Of a stretch of DNA of 64,000 bases, positions 28,570 through 37,696 are shown piece by piece (within the stretch, counting starts at the first letter, position 1; each line of letters opens with the position of its first letter). The stretch comes from Paenibacillus sp. 32O-W (GTDB lineage: Bacteria > Bacillota > Bacilli > Paenibacillales > NBRC-103111), in the NCBI RefSeq assembly GCF_007679495.1, contig NZ_VEGP01000017.1, positions 30,729 through 94,728 on the forward strand, in the 5' to 3' direction. Made by a program: the position numbers and the translations under genes. Below the pieces are notes generated by a model. The model did not search any database and was not told the origin of the DNA. It saw only the letters and a program-made list of their open reading frames with translations.

Positions 28570-29136
28570 ATGAGTCAACCCGGTAAAGAATTAAGTCCAA
28601 TCAGAGTGGGGAATGAAATTGTTATCCCGGATAACCCCGTCTCTCACTTTTTGTTCAGCAGTACAAGATCAGCGATAATTTGGCTGGTCATTCGCTTGTA
28701 TCTCGGATATCAATGGATTAAAGCCGGATGGGGCAAGGTGACCAGCGAGGTCTGGACGGGGCAGAAAGCCGGTACGGCAATCGAGGGCTTTGTCCGAGGG
28801 GCGTTGGCCAAGGCGGAGGAAGGAAAAGACGTAACCGGATGGTATGCTTCCTTCCTGCAGGATTTTGTGCTGCCGAATGCGAAAGTATTCTCCTTTATGG
28901 TAGCTTATGGAGAGGTGCTTGTAGGCTTGGGACTTATTGTCGGATTGCTGACCGGAATTGCCGCCTTTTTCGGCGGGCTGATGAACGCCGCCTTCTTGTT
29001 TGCCGGTACGGTCAGCACCAATCCGTTGTTTTTTATACTGGCGACCTGGCTGGTGCTGGCATGGAAAGTGGCCGGCTGGTACGGAGTGGACCGTTGGGCG
29101 CTGCAGTATCTGGGCACCCCTTGGCACCGTAAGTAA
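28570..29136 (+). CDS. DoxX-family membrane protein (TQO small-subunit-like)
   Basis: 188 residues with four membrane helices and the family pattern WLVIRLYLGYQWIKAGWGK near residue 40, then LVGLGLIVGLLTGIAAFFGG and WLVLAWKVAGWYGVDRW. DoxX/DoxD proteins are linked to quinone and thiol redox balance at the membrane. The long segment between the first two helices (residues 57-100) is as in thiosulfate:quinone oxidoreductase small subunits. It has a good ribosome site and converges on the azoreductase gene at a shared terminator. Confidence 0.87.
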   Translation: MSQPGKELSPIRVGNEIVIPDNPVSHFLFSSTRSAIIWLVIRLYLGYQWIKAGWGKVTSEVWTGQKAGTAIEGFVRGALAKAEEGKDVTGWYASFLQDFVLPNAKVFSFMVAYGEVLVGLGLIVGLLTGIAAFFGGLMNAAFLFAGTVSTNPLFFILATWLVLAWKVAGWYGVDRWALQYLGTPWHRK

Positions 29137-29175
29137 CACTAGGGTTGTCGGTCAGAATCATCATCAACGTACATA

Positions 29176-29216
29176 GAAAAACCCGGAGTGCACCGCTGAA
29201 CGGTCCTCCGGGTTTT
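29176..29216. terminator. Bidirectional terminator, DoxX / azoreductase
   Basis: Perfect 12-bp stem AAAAACCCGGAG / CTCCGGGTTTTT, with T runs on both strands, between two convergent genes. Confidence 0.9.
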
Positions 29217-29232
29217 TGCTCCTGTTGTTGGT

Positions 29233-29859
29233 CTAGAACGATTGAGCCGCTTGAGCGGACTGTTCAATCCCCTTCTGAATAAGGTCGGCCGCTTTGTCCG
29301 GGAACTGATTATGCCCTTCGACGATAACTGTAGTGAAGTCTGTAAACCCGAACTGCTGCAGGTTCATTGTTACGAAATTGACGGCCATTTCGTGTGCGGC
29401 GGCAGGTCCTTCAGAATAGATTCCGCCTCTGGCGTTCAGAATTGCGGCTTTCCGGCCAGTGACCAAGCCTACAGGCCCTTCCGGCGTGTAACGGAACGTC
29501 TGTCCTGCCTGGTTTAAGTAATCGATATAGGTATGCAGAGGGGCGGGAACCGTCTTGTTCCACAACGGGAAAGCGAAGACGACCTTGTCGGCCCGCAGGA
29601 ACTGGTCCAAATACTTCTGCACCAAATCGGCTGCCTTCTTCTCTTCCGGGCTCAACTCCATGCCGCTTCTCGATTTAAACATCGCATTGATCATTGTGGC
29701 ATCGTAATAAGGCAGGTTCTCCGCGAACAAATCCAGTTCGATGATTTCATCTTCAGGATGAGATTGACGATAGGATTGCAGGAAGGAATCATAAAGCTTA
29801 ACGCTGACTGCTTGCTCAGCCGGCCGGTTATTGGCTTTAACGAATAATACGGTAGACAT
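29233..29859 (-). CDS. azoR: FMN-dependent NADH-azoreductase
   Basis: 208 residues of flavodoxin-like fold. Family motifs are STVLFVKANNRPAEQAVS at the N-terminus, FAFPLWNKTVPAPLHTYID (FMN/substrate loop) and KAAILNARGGIYS. It reduces azo compounds and quinones with NAD(P)H in two-electron steps and detoxifies electrophiles in the cytoplasm. ATG 29859 follows AAGGAGG; longer forms upstream read through the promoter. It lies downstream of an Rrf2 regulator gene and shares similar candidate operators with it. Confidence 0.92.
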   Translation of the reverse strand: MSTVLFVKANNRPAEQAVSVKLYDSFLQSYRQSHPEDEIIELDLFAENLPYYDATMINAMFKSRSGMELSPEEKKAADLVQKYLDQFLRADKVVFAFPLWNKTVPAPLHTYIDYLNQAGQTFRYTPEGPVGLVTGRKAAILNARGGIYSEGPAAAHEMAVNFVTMNLQQFGFTDFTTVIVEGHNQFPDKAADLIQKGIEQSAQAAQSF

Positions 29860-29898
29860 CTTGGTGAAATCCTCCTTGTAAGTATAAGAAATAGAATA

Positions 29899-29917
29899 AG
29901 AAACTGTATTGGTTACA
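29899..29917 (-). promoter_or_regulatory. Candidate Rrf2 operator upstream of azoreductase
   Basis: AGAAAC-N7-GTTACA, the same 6-7-6 geometry as the perfect site upstream of the Rrf2 gene. A third, weaker site CGTCAC-N7-GTTACG lies at 29955-29973. Confidence 0.5.
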
Positions 29918-29991
29918 ATTAGGGTGGCAGGTGTTCCGCTAACACTCAACTATCCGTCACCGAATTGGTTACGAATCGGGCAAGAGCAGGG

Positions 29992-30411
29992 CTAAAGCTT
30001 AAGGACCTGCCTCAGCACATCTTCAATCGTGTATCGGGACAGCTTTTCCTTAACAGCGGCCTCCGCTTCCTGCATAATCCCTTCAAGCACCGGAAGCATA
30101 TTACGGCCTACAACGCAGGTTTCGCTGGGCTGGCTCTTGTGCAGACAGTAGGCTTCGCACCCTTCGATCACATGATAAACATCCAGAAGGGTTATTTGAT
30201 CCGCCGGACGGGACAGCTTGGTTCCGCCGAGAGCACCAGGCTGGGAGATCACCAGATTACCCCTGGCCAGCCTGCACAGGATGCGGCGTATAACAACCGG
30301 ATTCGTATTGACGCTTTCCGCCATTTCCTCCGAAGTGACTTGGTCAAATTGACCCCGGGCAATAAAGACCAGCATATGAACAGCGACAGCAAACTGGCTG
30401 TTAGAGAACAT
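29992..30411 (-). CDS. Rrf2-family redox-type transcriptional regulator
   Basis: 139 residues. The winged-helix domain has FAVAVHMLVFIARG at the start and NPVVIRRILCRLARGNLV as the recognition helix region, and GALGGTKLSRPADQITLLDVY is the Rrf2 signature. Cys46, Cys85, Cys89 and Cys99 are present; the last three cluster where Fe-S or redox Cys lie in this family. It probably represses itself and the downstream azoreductase and releases DNA under electrophile or oxidative stress. The promoter holds a perfect TGTAAC-N7-GTTACA palindrome. Confidence 0.9.
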   Translation of the reverse strand: MFSNSQFAVAVHMLVFIARGQFDQVTSEEMAESVNTNPVVIRRILCRLARGNLVISQPGALGGTKLSRPADQITLLDVYHVIEGCEAYCLHKSQPSETCVVGRNMLPVLEGIMQEAEAAVKEKLSRYTIEDVLRQVLKL

Positions 30412-30426
30412 GCCCCCTCCTCCTTT

Positions 30427-30445
30427 TGTAACCCAACGAGTTACA
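30427..30445 (-). promoter_or_regulatory. Rrf2 autoregulatory operator
   Basis: Perfect inverted repeat TGTAAC-CCAACGA-GTTACA, 15 bases upstream of the Rrf2 start and abutting its AAAGGAGGAGG ribosome site. Confidence 0.6.
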
Positions 30446-30572
30446 TTTTAGCATGGAAATCAGCGCAATGTAAAGAAGCCTGAAGGGATGGACAAAGGAG
30501 AATTGCAGGGAGCGGCCATATACGGATAACGTTCAATATGGCCGTTTCCCTCGGTCAACGAACGACCGATGC

Positions 30573-30959
30573 TTATCCGTTCTTCTGCTGCTTAAGCAGA
30601 TCGCGGATTTCGGTCAGCAGAAGCTCCTCTTTGGACGGAGCCGGCGGCTCCGATTTCTCTTCCTTGGCTTCCTTGCGCTTTAATTTGTTAAAAGCTTTAA
30701 TGAAAAGAAAGATGGAGAAAGCCACGATGAAGAAATCAATGATCGTCTGCAGGAAAACGCCGTAATTCAGGGAAGCATCCCCGAGCGGGTATTGCAGGCT
30801 GGACAGATCCACTCCGCCCATGAGCAAACCGATGATCGGCATAATGATGTCATTTACCAGGGAAGTCACAATTTTGCCGAAGGCCGCCCCGATAATAACC
30901 CCCACCGCCAGATCCATAACATTTCCTTTTAAAGCAAACTTCTTAAACTCTTCCCACAT
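30573..30959 (-). CDS. mscL: Large-conductance mechanosensitive channel
   Basis: 128 residues, the standard MscL length. N-terminal [20 protein letters not shown] with the pore-lining helix [19 protein letters not shown], a short periplasm-facing loop, a second helix [20 protein letters not shown] and a C-terminal charged helix [14 protein letters not shown]. It forms a homopentameric pressure-release valve against hypo-osmotic shock. Ribosome site AGGTGA. Monocistronic. Confidence 0.97.
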   Translation of the reverse strand: MWEEFKKFALKGNVMDLAVGVIIGAAFGKIVTSLVNDIIMPIIGLLMGGVDLSSLQYPLGDASLNYGVFLQTIIDFFIVAFSIFLFIKAFNKLKRKEAKEEKSEPPAPSKEELLLTEIRDLLKQQKNG

Positions 30960-31056
30960 TCAGGTTCACCTGCTTTAGTATGATAGAATCATGGACTAGT
31001 ATATCAAATGATGAAATAGCTTTTGATAGGACTGTGGTAGGAATGGTCGAAAATGT

Positions 31057-31085
31057 CCAAAAAGATCCAAAAAGATCAAAAAGAC
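31057..31085 (-). repeat. 10-bp direct repeat at the 3' end of the UgtP-like gene
   Basis: CCAAAAAGAT occurs twice in tandem and once more in shortened form. The TGA stop of the glycosyltransferase gene (31076-31078) lies inside. Confidence 0.7.
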
Positions 31086-32281
31086 AAGCGGTCCATCGGA
31101 ACCGGGATACGTTCATGCGTCGGCATGTGATTTCGATGGTGCGTTCCCAACCGATTTACGGTTTCCAGCACATCCAGGGTAATCGACCGCGCCGCATGAG
31201 GCTGCTGCTGCGAATTGATTCTGGAGATGGCGGATTTCACTCTTCTATAGGCGACCGGATCGGACAACAGCTTCCGGATCTGCTCCTGCAGCTCTTCAGC
31301 CGTTCTGGCCACGAGGGCGGCCCCTCTGTCGTTCAAGTAACGGGCATTTTCCTTCTCCTGGCCCGGAAACGGCTTAAAGATACAGATAGGGACATTCATT
31401 TTAATAGCTTCCGATAGAGTAATTCCTCCGGCTTTGGTAATGATGCAGGAGGCCAGCCTCATTAACTCGTGGATCGTTTCCACGTAACCGAGAAGCTTAA
31501 CCTGCGGCTGGTGCGCGAACCGGGCTTGCAGTTCCTCCTTGAGCTTGCCGTTCTTGCCGCAAACGACCGCAAACTGGACGTTGTCCAATGCAGTCAGGTG
31601 CTCCAGAATCGATTTCATGTTCTGCAGGACCCCGTAGGCGCCGGCCATAACAAGAACAACCGGCTTGCCCGGGTCCAATCCATACTGTTCATATAGCTTG
31701 CAGGTATCGACCGAGGCATAGAACGATTCCCGGATCGGAATTCCGCTGACCATAATTTGCCGGGGCTGGATCTTCCTCTGAATCATAGCTTCCTTCAGGT
31801 CCTTGGTGGCAACATAGAAGCGGTCCGATTTCGAGATCATCCAACGGTTGTGCAGGGCGAAATCGGTCAGGACGGTAAAGGTCGGGATCGCTATCCCCGA
31901 TTTTCTGCACAGAGGCGAGACCGGAACGTAGGGAAAAGTGCTGATCACCGCATCCGGAAGCAGACTGCGTATGACCTGTTTGAATTTCTGCCTTCCGAGA
32001 GCAAGCAGCGGTTTGGCCAGCCACTTATCATAATTTAGATTTCGGGTAGAATAGTAGCTCCAGCCGTAATAGTCGAAGCCTGCCCGTTGTGAGGGCCCGC
32101 TCTTTAAATAAATATATCGGATCAACGAGTTTAACCGGGGGTGGGCCTCATCCAGCAAATCGAGCACATGAACGCTGCGTACACCTTGGGTGTGGAATTC
32201 ATTCCGCAAAGCGTTGGCTACCTGAATATGGCCGTCACCATAACCGGCGGTCAGGATCAGAATGTTAGGATCGTCATTCAT
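31076..32281 (-). CDS. MGDG-synthase-type glycosyltransferase (UgtP-like)
   Basis: 401 residues of GT28/GT-B fold. The N-terminal NILILTAGYGDGHIQVANAL is the acceptor-domain loop of diacylglycerol glucosyltransferases, and the C-terminal ASCIITKAGGITLSEAIKM binds the UDP-sugar. It would transfer glucose from UDP-glucose to diacylglycerol at the inner face of the membrane, supplying glycolipid and lipoteichoic-acid anchors. ATG 32281 is used because AAAGGAG lies ten bases upstream; an ATG eight codons earlier overlaps that site. Confidence 0.9.
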   Translation of the reverse strand: MNDDPNILILTAGYGDGHIQVANALRNEFHTQGVRSVHVLDLLDEAHPRLNSLIRYIYLKSGPSQRAGFDYYGWSYYSTRNLNYDKWLAKPLLALGRQKFKQVIRSLLPDAVISTFPYVPVSPLCRKSGIAIPTFTVLTDFALHNRWMISKSDRFYVATKDLKEAMIQRKIQPRQIMVSGIPIRESFYASVDTCKLYEQYGLDPGKPVVLVMAGAYGVLQNMKSILEHLTALDNVQFAVVCGKNGKLKEELQARFAHQPQVKLLGYVETIHELMRLASCIITKAGGITLSEAIKMNVPICIFKPFPGQEKENARYLNDRGAALVARTAEELQEQIRKLLSDPVAYRRVKSAISRINSQQQPHAARSITLDVLETVNRLGTHHRNHMPTHERIPVPMDRLSF

Positions 32282-32512
32282 TCGAGCCGTGCTCCTTTCG
32301 TTCATGGTGTTAACCGACTACCCTTAGAATACCGGTCAATGATTAACGCCGTTCGCAGCTTTCTTCAAAAATTCGTAAACCATTTGTATAAAGGAAAGCA
32401 GGACGGAATTATTTTAGCAGATCGGAAAAACATATGGCTAGTATTTGAAAAAAAATTTTCCGCTTCCAAGGGCTCCAGAAACATAGGCCGTCATTGGAAC
32501 AGCATGCACATT

Positions 32513-33874
32513 TTAAAAAATGAGATGGGCCGCCAGAACGACAACCGGAAGTGTAATCAGGGTCCGCTCTATGAAAATAATAAATAAATCCTTCAGTGAA
32601 ATCGGGATTTTCGAACCGAGCAGCAATCCTCCCACCTCGGACATATAGATGAGCTGCGTAACCGAAATCGCTGCGATAACGAAGCGGGTTAGCTCGCTCT
32701 CGATCGAGCCGGCCAGCACCGTCGGCAGGAACATATCGGCAAATCCGACGATCATGGTCTGGGAGGCGGCCTGGGCTTCAGGAACTTGCATAAGCTCAAG
32801 CAGAGGCAGGAACGGAAGTCCGAGCCATTTGAAAATAGGGGTATATTCCGCCAAAATCAAGGCCAGCGTTCCAATAGCCATAACTACGGGAACGACTCCG
32901 ATCCATAGGTCCATAATATTTTTGAGACCTTCGCTTGCAAAGCCTCTCATGCCCGTATTCTCCTTGGCTTTACGGACAGCCTGCGATACCCCCCACCGCC
33001 ATGGCGTGTAATTCTCGGGGATGGCTTCCTTCTCCGCCGGCCGGTCGGAATCGTAGTAAGTATCCCGTTTCCTGGAAAGCGGGGGAATCCGCGGCATGAT
33101 AATGGCGGCCACTAATCCGGCAAGACTGACGGTAATATAAAATGGGATAAACAGGTGCTCCAGTTTCACCTGGGCAAGCACAACGAAGCAGAAGGTGATG
33201 GAAACGGCCGAGAAGGTCGTCCCGATGACGGCAGCCTCGCGTTTAGTATAGTAACCGGTCTCGTACTGTTTGCTCGTAAGCAGGACGCCGATCGTTCCGT
33301 CTCCCAGCCAGGAGGTCAGGCAGTCTATGGAAGAACGCCCGGGCAGAGTAAAGAGGGGTCTCATCACCTTAATCATCAATGCCCCGATGAACTCCAGCAG
33401 GCCGAAATTGACCAGCAGCGGCAGCAGCATCCCGGCTAACAAAAATACGACGAACAATAACGGCAGCAGATCAAACAGCAGGACTTGACCGGTATCTTCG
33501 GATTGAATCCATTCCGGACCGATATGAAATAAAGTGGCCAGGGCGAACAATACCCCTAGTCCTCTTATGATTAACCAGAAGGGAGGCACGTCAAACAAGC
33601 TGGTCCAAAAGGGACTGCGCGCAAGCCAAGCCGGCTTGTGGAGTTTGACGATGACACTTCCTATAAAGCTGACCGCGATCAAGAAGAATGTTAACTGCGG
33701 GAGCCAATCCGTCAGAAGGGCCTGCAGTTCTTTGGCCAGTATGGCGATGGGTATGGTCACTTGCCCTTTCCACATGAGCGGGGTCATAAATAATAAAATA
33801 CCGATGACAGAGGGAATGACAAATTTCAGGACATCGGTGGTGCTAAAAGTTAGTCTGGCACGCTGCGGTTTCAT
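32513..33874 (-). CDS. YjiH-family nucleoside-recognition (Gate) membrane protein
   Basis: 453 residues with about ten hydrophobic helices and two Gate-type (spore-maturation/nucleoside recognition) halves: GLLEFIGALMIKVMRPLFTL in the first, with DCLTSWLGDGTIGVLL after it, and ADMFLPTVLAGSIESELTRF in the second. Family members are putative transporters; the substrate is unknown. ATG 33874 has AAGG nine bases upstream; an ATG three codons earlier is possible. Divergent from the MFS gene. Confidence 0.85.
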   Translation of the reverse strand: MKPQRARLTFSTTDVLKFVIPSVIGILLFMTPLMWKGQVTIPIAILAKELQALLTDWLPQLTFFLIAVSFIGSVIVKLHKPAWLARSPFWTSLFDVPPFWLIIRGLGVLFALATLFHIGPEWIQSEDTGQVLLFDLLPLLFVVFLLAGMLLPLLVNFGLLEFIGALMIKVMRPLFTLPGRSSIDCLTSWLGDGTIGVLLTSKQYETGYYTKREAAVIGTTFSAVSITFCFVVLAQVKLEHLFIPFYITVSLAGLVAAIIMPRIPPLSRKRDTYYDSDRPAEKEAIPENYTPWRWGVSQAVRKAKENTGMRGFASEGLKNIMDLWIGVVPVVMAIGTLALILAEYTPIFKWLGLPFLPLLELMQVPEAQAASQTMIVGFADMFLPTVLAGSIESELTRFVIAAISVTQLIYMSEVGGLLLGSKIPISLKDLFIIFIERTLITLPVVVLAAHLIF

Positions 33875-34064
33875 TATCTCCATCCTTCATTGGTTCTATC
33901 TATATGAATGAACCTTATTTTATCCTTATAAATTATAGCGGAAAACAGTAAGGGACGCCTAGGAATATAGTTCCATATAGAAGAAAAATTAATAGGCACT
34001 TCATACAAATAAGGAAGGATTTGATATACTAAAAGACATTGGTAATAAGATCGGGGGGAAAAGG

Positions 34065-35555
34065 ATGCAAACAAATACGCGATTAGTCATGGCTTCGCTT
34101 ATGATTTTAACTTTCCTGACCGCAATTGAAGGAACGGTCGTCAGTACGGCCATGCCCAAGATTGTAAGCGATCTGCAGGGAATACAATTAATGAACTGGG
34201 TTTTCTCCATTTACCTGTTGTTATCGGCTATAACCGTTCCTGTCTTTGGCAAGCTGTCTGACTTGTTTGGCCGCAAGCGGATCTTCTTTGCCGGTACTCT
34301 TATCTTCCTGTTAGGCTCCGCCTTGTGCGGCATTTCGCAGACGATGGGACAGCTTATTGTATTTCGCGCTGTGCAGGGAATAGGAGCCGGCGCCGTCATA
34401 CCGATCGCCTCCATTATCATTGGAGATATTTTTCCGGTCGAGCAGAGGTCCAAGATGATCGGATTGTTGGGCATGATGTGGGGAGTGTCCGGGCTGCTCG
34501 GACCGTTAGTGGGCGGATTTTTCGTCGATCAGATTTCGTGGCACTGGATATTCTTCTTCAACCTTCCGTTCGGATTTGCCGCGATGCTGATCCTGGCACT
34601 ATCCTTCAAGGAAAAATTCGAGAAGACTAAAAAGAATATCGACTATTGGGGAGCGGCGGTCTTCGCGGCAGCCATGTTCGCTCTCCTCTACGCCTTACAG
34701 AGAGGCGGGGAAGATCATCAATGGACTTCGCCGACGGTTCTTGTTCTTTTTGCGGCTTTTATTGTATTAATGCTCTTATTCATATACATAGAGTCAAGAG
34801 TGAAGGACCCGATGATTCCGCTCAAGCTGTTCCGTGTCCGTGTAATAACGTTAGCCAATATCGTAGCTTTCCTGGTCAGTGCCATTCTGATTGGAGTGAC
34901 GGTATATCTCCCGATGTGGGTGCAGGGAGTACTAGGATATAGCGCCACCCGTTCGGGATTTGTGCTGACCCCGATGTCCCTGGTTTGGACGATCGGTTCC
35001 TTCCTGTGCGGAAAGCTGTTGGTTAAGAGAGGGGTTCGTTTCACTTCCCTCGCCGGATACAGTCTGATTCTCATTATTACGCTATGGCTCTCCCTGCTGC
35101 AGATGGACAGTCCACAATTTCAGCTGTACCTTATCACGACCATACAGGGAATGGGGTTCGGTCTGATTTTGACAATGAGCACGGTCAGTGTACAGTCCGC
35201 GGTGGATTGGTCGATGCGCGGAGTGGCGACATCCTCCAACGTATTCTTCCGCAGCCTCGGCCAGACGGTCGGCGCTGCACTGCTGGGGACTTATTTCAAC
35301 GCCAGGCTGATGACGGCCATTAATGAGAAACGTGTGCAAGGGGAAGCGGTGGACCTGGATGGTCTGAATAACTTGATCAATCCCCAGCAGGCAGGGGATA
35401 TTTCGGAAGCGGTTCGGCAGAGCTTGCGCGAGGTGCTTGTTTTTGGGGTTCACCATGTATTTGTCGCGTTGTTTGTGATTGCTATCGCTGGCTTCCTGGC
35501 TTCCTTCCTTCTTCCCAGAAGAGTCGCTGAGCCTGAGCCTGCTCAAGAGCACTAA
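34065..35555 (+). CDS. DHA2-family MFS multidrug exporter (EmrB/QacA-type)
   Basis: 496 residues with about 14 membrane helices. Motif A GKLSDLFGRKRIF, motif B-like FRAVQGIGAGAVIPI and motif C-like GLLGPLVGGFFVDQISWHWIF are all present. The family exports lipophilic drugs by proton antiport. The start follows a GGGGGGAAAAGG ribosome site. Monocistronic and not flanked by a recognisable regulator; the substrate is unknown. Confidence 0.92.
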   Translation: MQTNTRLVMASLMILTFLTAIEGTVVSTAMPKIVSDLQGIQLMNWVFSIYLLLSAITVPVFGKLSDLFGRKRIFFAGTLIFLLGSALCGISQTMGQLIVFRAVQGIGAGAVIPIASIIIGDIFPVEQRSKMIGLLGMMWGVSGLLGPLVGGFFVDQISWHWIFFFNLPFGFAAMLILALSFKEKFEKTKKNIDYWGAAVFAAAMFALLYALQRGGEDHQWTSPTVLVLFAAFIVLMLLFIYIESRVKDPMIPLKLFRVRVITLANIVAFLVSAILIGVTVYLPMWVQGVLGYSATRSGFVLTPMSLVWTIGSFLCGKLLVKRGVRFTSLAGYSLILIITLWLSLLQMDSPQFQLYLITTIQGMGFGLILTMSTVSVQSAVDWSMRGVATSSNVFFRSLGQTVGAALLGTYFNARLMTAINEKRVQGEAVDLDGLNNLINPQQAGDISEAVRQSLREVLVFGVHHVFVALFVIAIAGFLASFLLPRRVAEPEPAQEH

Positions 35556-35687
35556 TGGAATAGCATTCGTCATACCTGCACAAACTTATAAAGTCATAGA
35601 TCGTCTCCTGCTCACATAGCTATAGGTTAAGAAGAAAGATTCGTATTGGACAAACTATAGCGTGTAAGCAGGAAGGAGACGGCATGT

Positions 35688-36221
35688 ATGAGGAGCGGCA
35701 AGCCGGGGACGGCGGACTCCTGCTATCGGGGGGCGGGGAGATTTCCCTCTTATCTTAAGAAACAGCTCGTTCACGTGAAGCATAATCTGTACTTGAACCG
35801 GGGGGACCCTTCTTATTATGAGAAGGTGCTTCGGTATGTGAACCCTTCCTGTGCGGAAGCTCATTATCGGGTTGGGGCGAAGTGTGAGGAAGAAGGGAGT
35901 TACTCCAAGGCGCTGAAGCATTATTTGGCTGCCGCTATGGACTTGTCTTCTTCCTATTCGTTTAAAGCCAAGCTTGCTATGCGGAGATTGCTGGAGGAGG
36001 AGCCTGCGGAGAGCGCGGCCCGAAGCAGGAAGGCCGATTATGTGGTCGCCGGTCGCCATGTGCTTCCACTTCGTTCGCCTGAAAGTCCGCATAGTACGAA
36101 AAAGTCCAAGGCAACCGCTGCCGAAGGGCCGCGAAGCCCGGGCATATCCAAGCCAATTCTGGCCGGATTTATAATGATCCATTTACTTCTGCTAGTCTTG
36201 CTGCTCTTCCTGAACGGTTAG
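35688..36221 (+). CDS. Hypothetical protein with TPR-like motif and C-terminal membrane anchor
   Basis: 177 residues. The middle has a TPR/Sel1-like helix pair (AHYRVGAKCEEEGSYSKALK), then a Lys/Ser-rich linker and a C-terminal membrane helix (LAGFIMIHLLLLVLLLFL), suggesting a tail-anchored cytoplasmic protein. The start is ATG 35688 behind GGAAGGAG. No family was recognised; the repeat type suggests protein-protein contacts. A good terminator follows. Confidence 0.7.
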   Translation: MRSGKPGTADSCYRGAGRFPSYLKKQLVHVKHNLYLNRGDPSYYEKVLRYVNPSCAEAHYRVGAKCEEEGSYSKALKHYLAAAMDLSSSYSFKAKLAMRRLLEEEPAESAARSRKADYVVAGRHVLPLRSPESPHSTKKSKATAAEGPRSPGISKPILAGFIMIHLLLLVLLLFLNG

Positions 36222-36263
36222 TCCGAAATTAAAGGGCGGTTTGAAAGGGAGAAGCTAAAAACA

Positions 36264-36309
36264 GAACCGCCCCGGAATCTCCTGATCGGAGTTCCTGGGC
36301 GGTTTTTTA
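36264..36309 (+). terminator. Intrinsic terminator after the tail-anchored protein gene
   Basis: AACCGCCC-GGAA ... TTCC-GGGCGGTT with an inner CTCC/GGAG stem, followed by TTTTT. Confidence 0.85.
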
Positions 36310-36435
36310 ACCACATTAGAAAGTTTAAGTTCATTAAAGCATTAAAATGGAACAACTTTCTAATTGGCATAAAAAGCTACCTTTAAAACCGGGTTATTCG
36401 TCTTCGAAGAGGCTCCGTTAGGAGCTTTTTGTACG

Positions 36436-37524
36436 TCATCCGTAGATGATTTCTTTCACTGTCTTCTGATCCAGCTTCTTGATGACTTCTACAAGAAGCT
36501 TGACCGCATTTTCATAATCGTCACGGTGCAGAATGGCTGCATGCGTGTGAATATAGCGTGTCGCAATGCAGATGGCAAGAGCAGGAACGCCTCCGGCGGT
36601 CAGATGGATGGCTCCCGCATCCGTTCCACCTCCGGCGACGAAGTCAAACTGGTAAGGGATTCCCGCTTCGTCGGCCGTATCCGTGACCAGATGGCGCAGC
36701 CTGCGGTGGGAGATCATGGAGCCGTCATAAACCAGCACCTGCGGGCCCTTGCCCATCTTGGCCAGTGCCTCCTTGTCGTTGATTCCCGGAGTATCGCCGG
36801 CAATACCGACATCTACAGAGAATCCGATATCCGGCTGAATCAGATTCGTAGCCGTCTTCGCTCCCCGCAGGCCGACTTCTTCCTGTACGGTACCGACGCC
36901 GTATACGGTATTCGGGTGATCGACATCTTTCAGCTGGCGAAGCACATCGATCGCTATGGCACATCCGATCCGGTTATCCCATGCCTTGGCCATCAGCAGC
37001 TTGTCGTTCTTCATCACCGTAAATTCACATACCGGGAAGATGGAATCCCCCGGCCGGACCCCGAACTCCATTGCTTCTTCCTTGCTGGACGCGCCGATAT
37101 CGATGAACATATCTCGCTTCTCTACCGGCTTCTTGCGGGCGTCGGGCGAGAGAATGTGCGGAGGCTTCGAGCCGATGACTCCCGGAATTTTCTCTCCGGA
37201 ACGGGTGACCACGGTAACTCTTTGGGCGAGCATAACCTGCTCCCACCAGCCGCCCAGCGTCTGAAACTGGAGGAAGCCCTTGTCATCGATATGCGTTACC
37301 ATAAATCCGATTTCATCGAGATGACCGGCGATCATAATTTTCGGCCCTTCGGTTTTCCCTTTCTTAACGGCGATCAAGCTGCCCAGCCGATCTACAGTCA
37401 CTTCATCGGAGTAGGGCTCTATGTACTTCTTCATAACCGCACGGGGCTCGTCCTCGTTGCCGGGCACTCCATTCGCATCGGTTAAATCTTTGAGCATCTG
37501 TAAAGTAGTATCCAATTCAGCCAT
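36436..37524 (-). CDS. M42-family metallo-aminopeptidase
   Basis: 362 residues. Metal ligands are visible in [13 protein letters not shown] (His68), AKAWDNRIG (Asp), VQEEVGLRG (catalytic and metal Glu pair) and a C-terminal [14 protein letters not shown] (His). M42 peptidases are dodecameric tetrahedral dinuclear-metal aminopeptidases that degrade short peptides in the cytoplasm. ATG 37524 follows GGAGG by nine bases; the longer form from 37569 is unsupported. Confidence 0.94.
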   Translation of the reverse strand: MAELDTTLQMLKDLTDANGVPGNEDEPRAVMKKYIEPYSDEVTVDRLGSLIAVKKGKTEGPKIMIAGHLDEIGFMVTHIDDKGFLQFQTLGGWWEQVMLAQRVTVVTRSGEKIPGVIGSKPPHILSPDARKKPVEKRDMFIDIGASSKEEAMEFGVRPGDSIFPVCEFTVMKNDKLLMAKAWDNRIGCAIAIDVLRQLKDVDHPNTVYGVGTVQEEVGLRGAKTATNLIQPDIGFSVDVGIAGDTPGINDKEALAKMGKGPQVLVYDGSMISHRRLRHLVTDTADEAGIPYQFDFVAGGGTDAGAIHLTAGGVPALAICIATRYIHTHAAILHRDDYENAVKLLVEVIKKLDQKTVKEIIYG

Positions 37525-37696
37525 CTTTTTCTTCCTCCTTTGATATGGAACGAAGTTAAGTGTTTTCATCTAAACTTTATCACATTATTTGGAAATCAGA
37601 AACCATCAAGAAGGATGAGGTGATACTAATTTTCCGTTTTTGAAGCTAAAGCAGAGCCCGCTTCCTTTAACAGGCCGCGGGCTTCATATGACTGTA

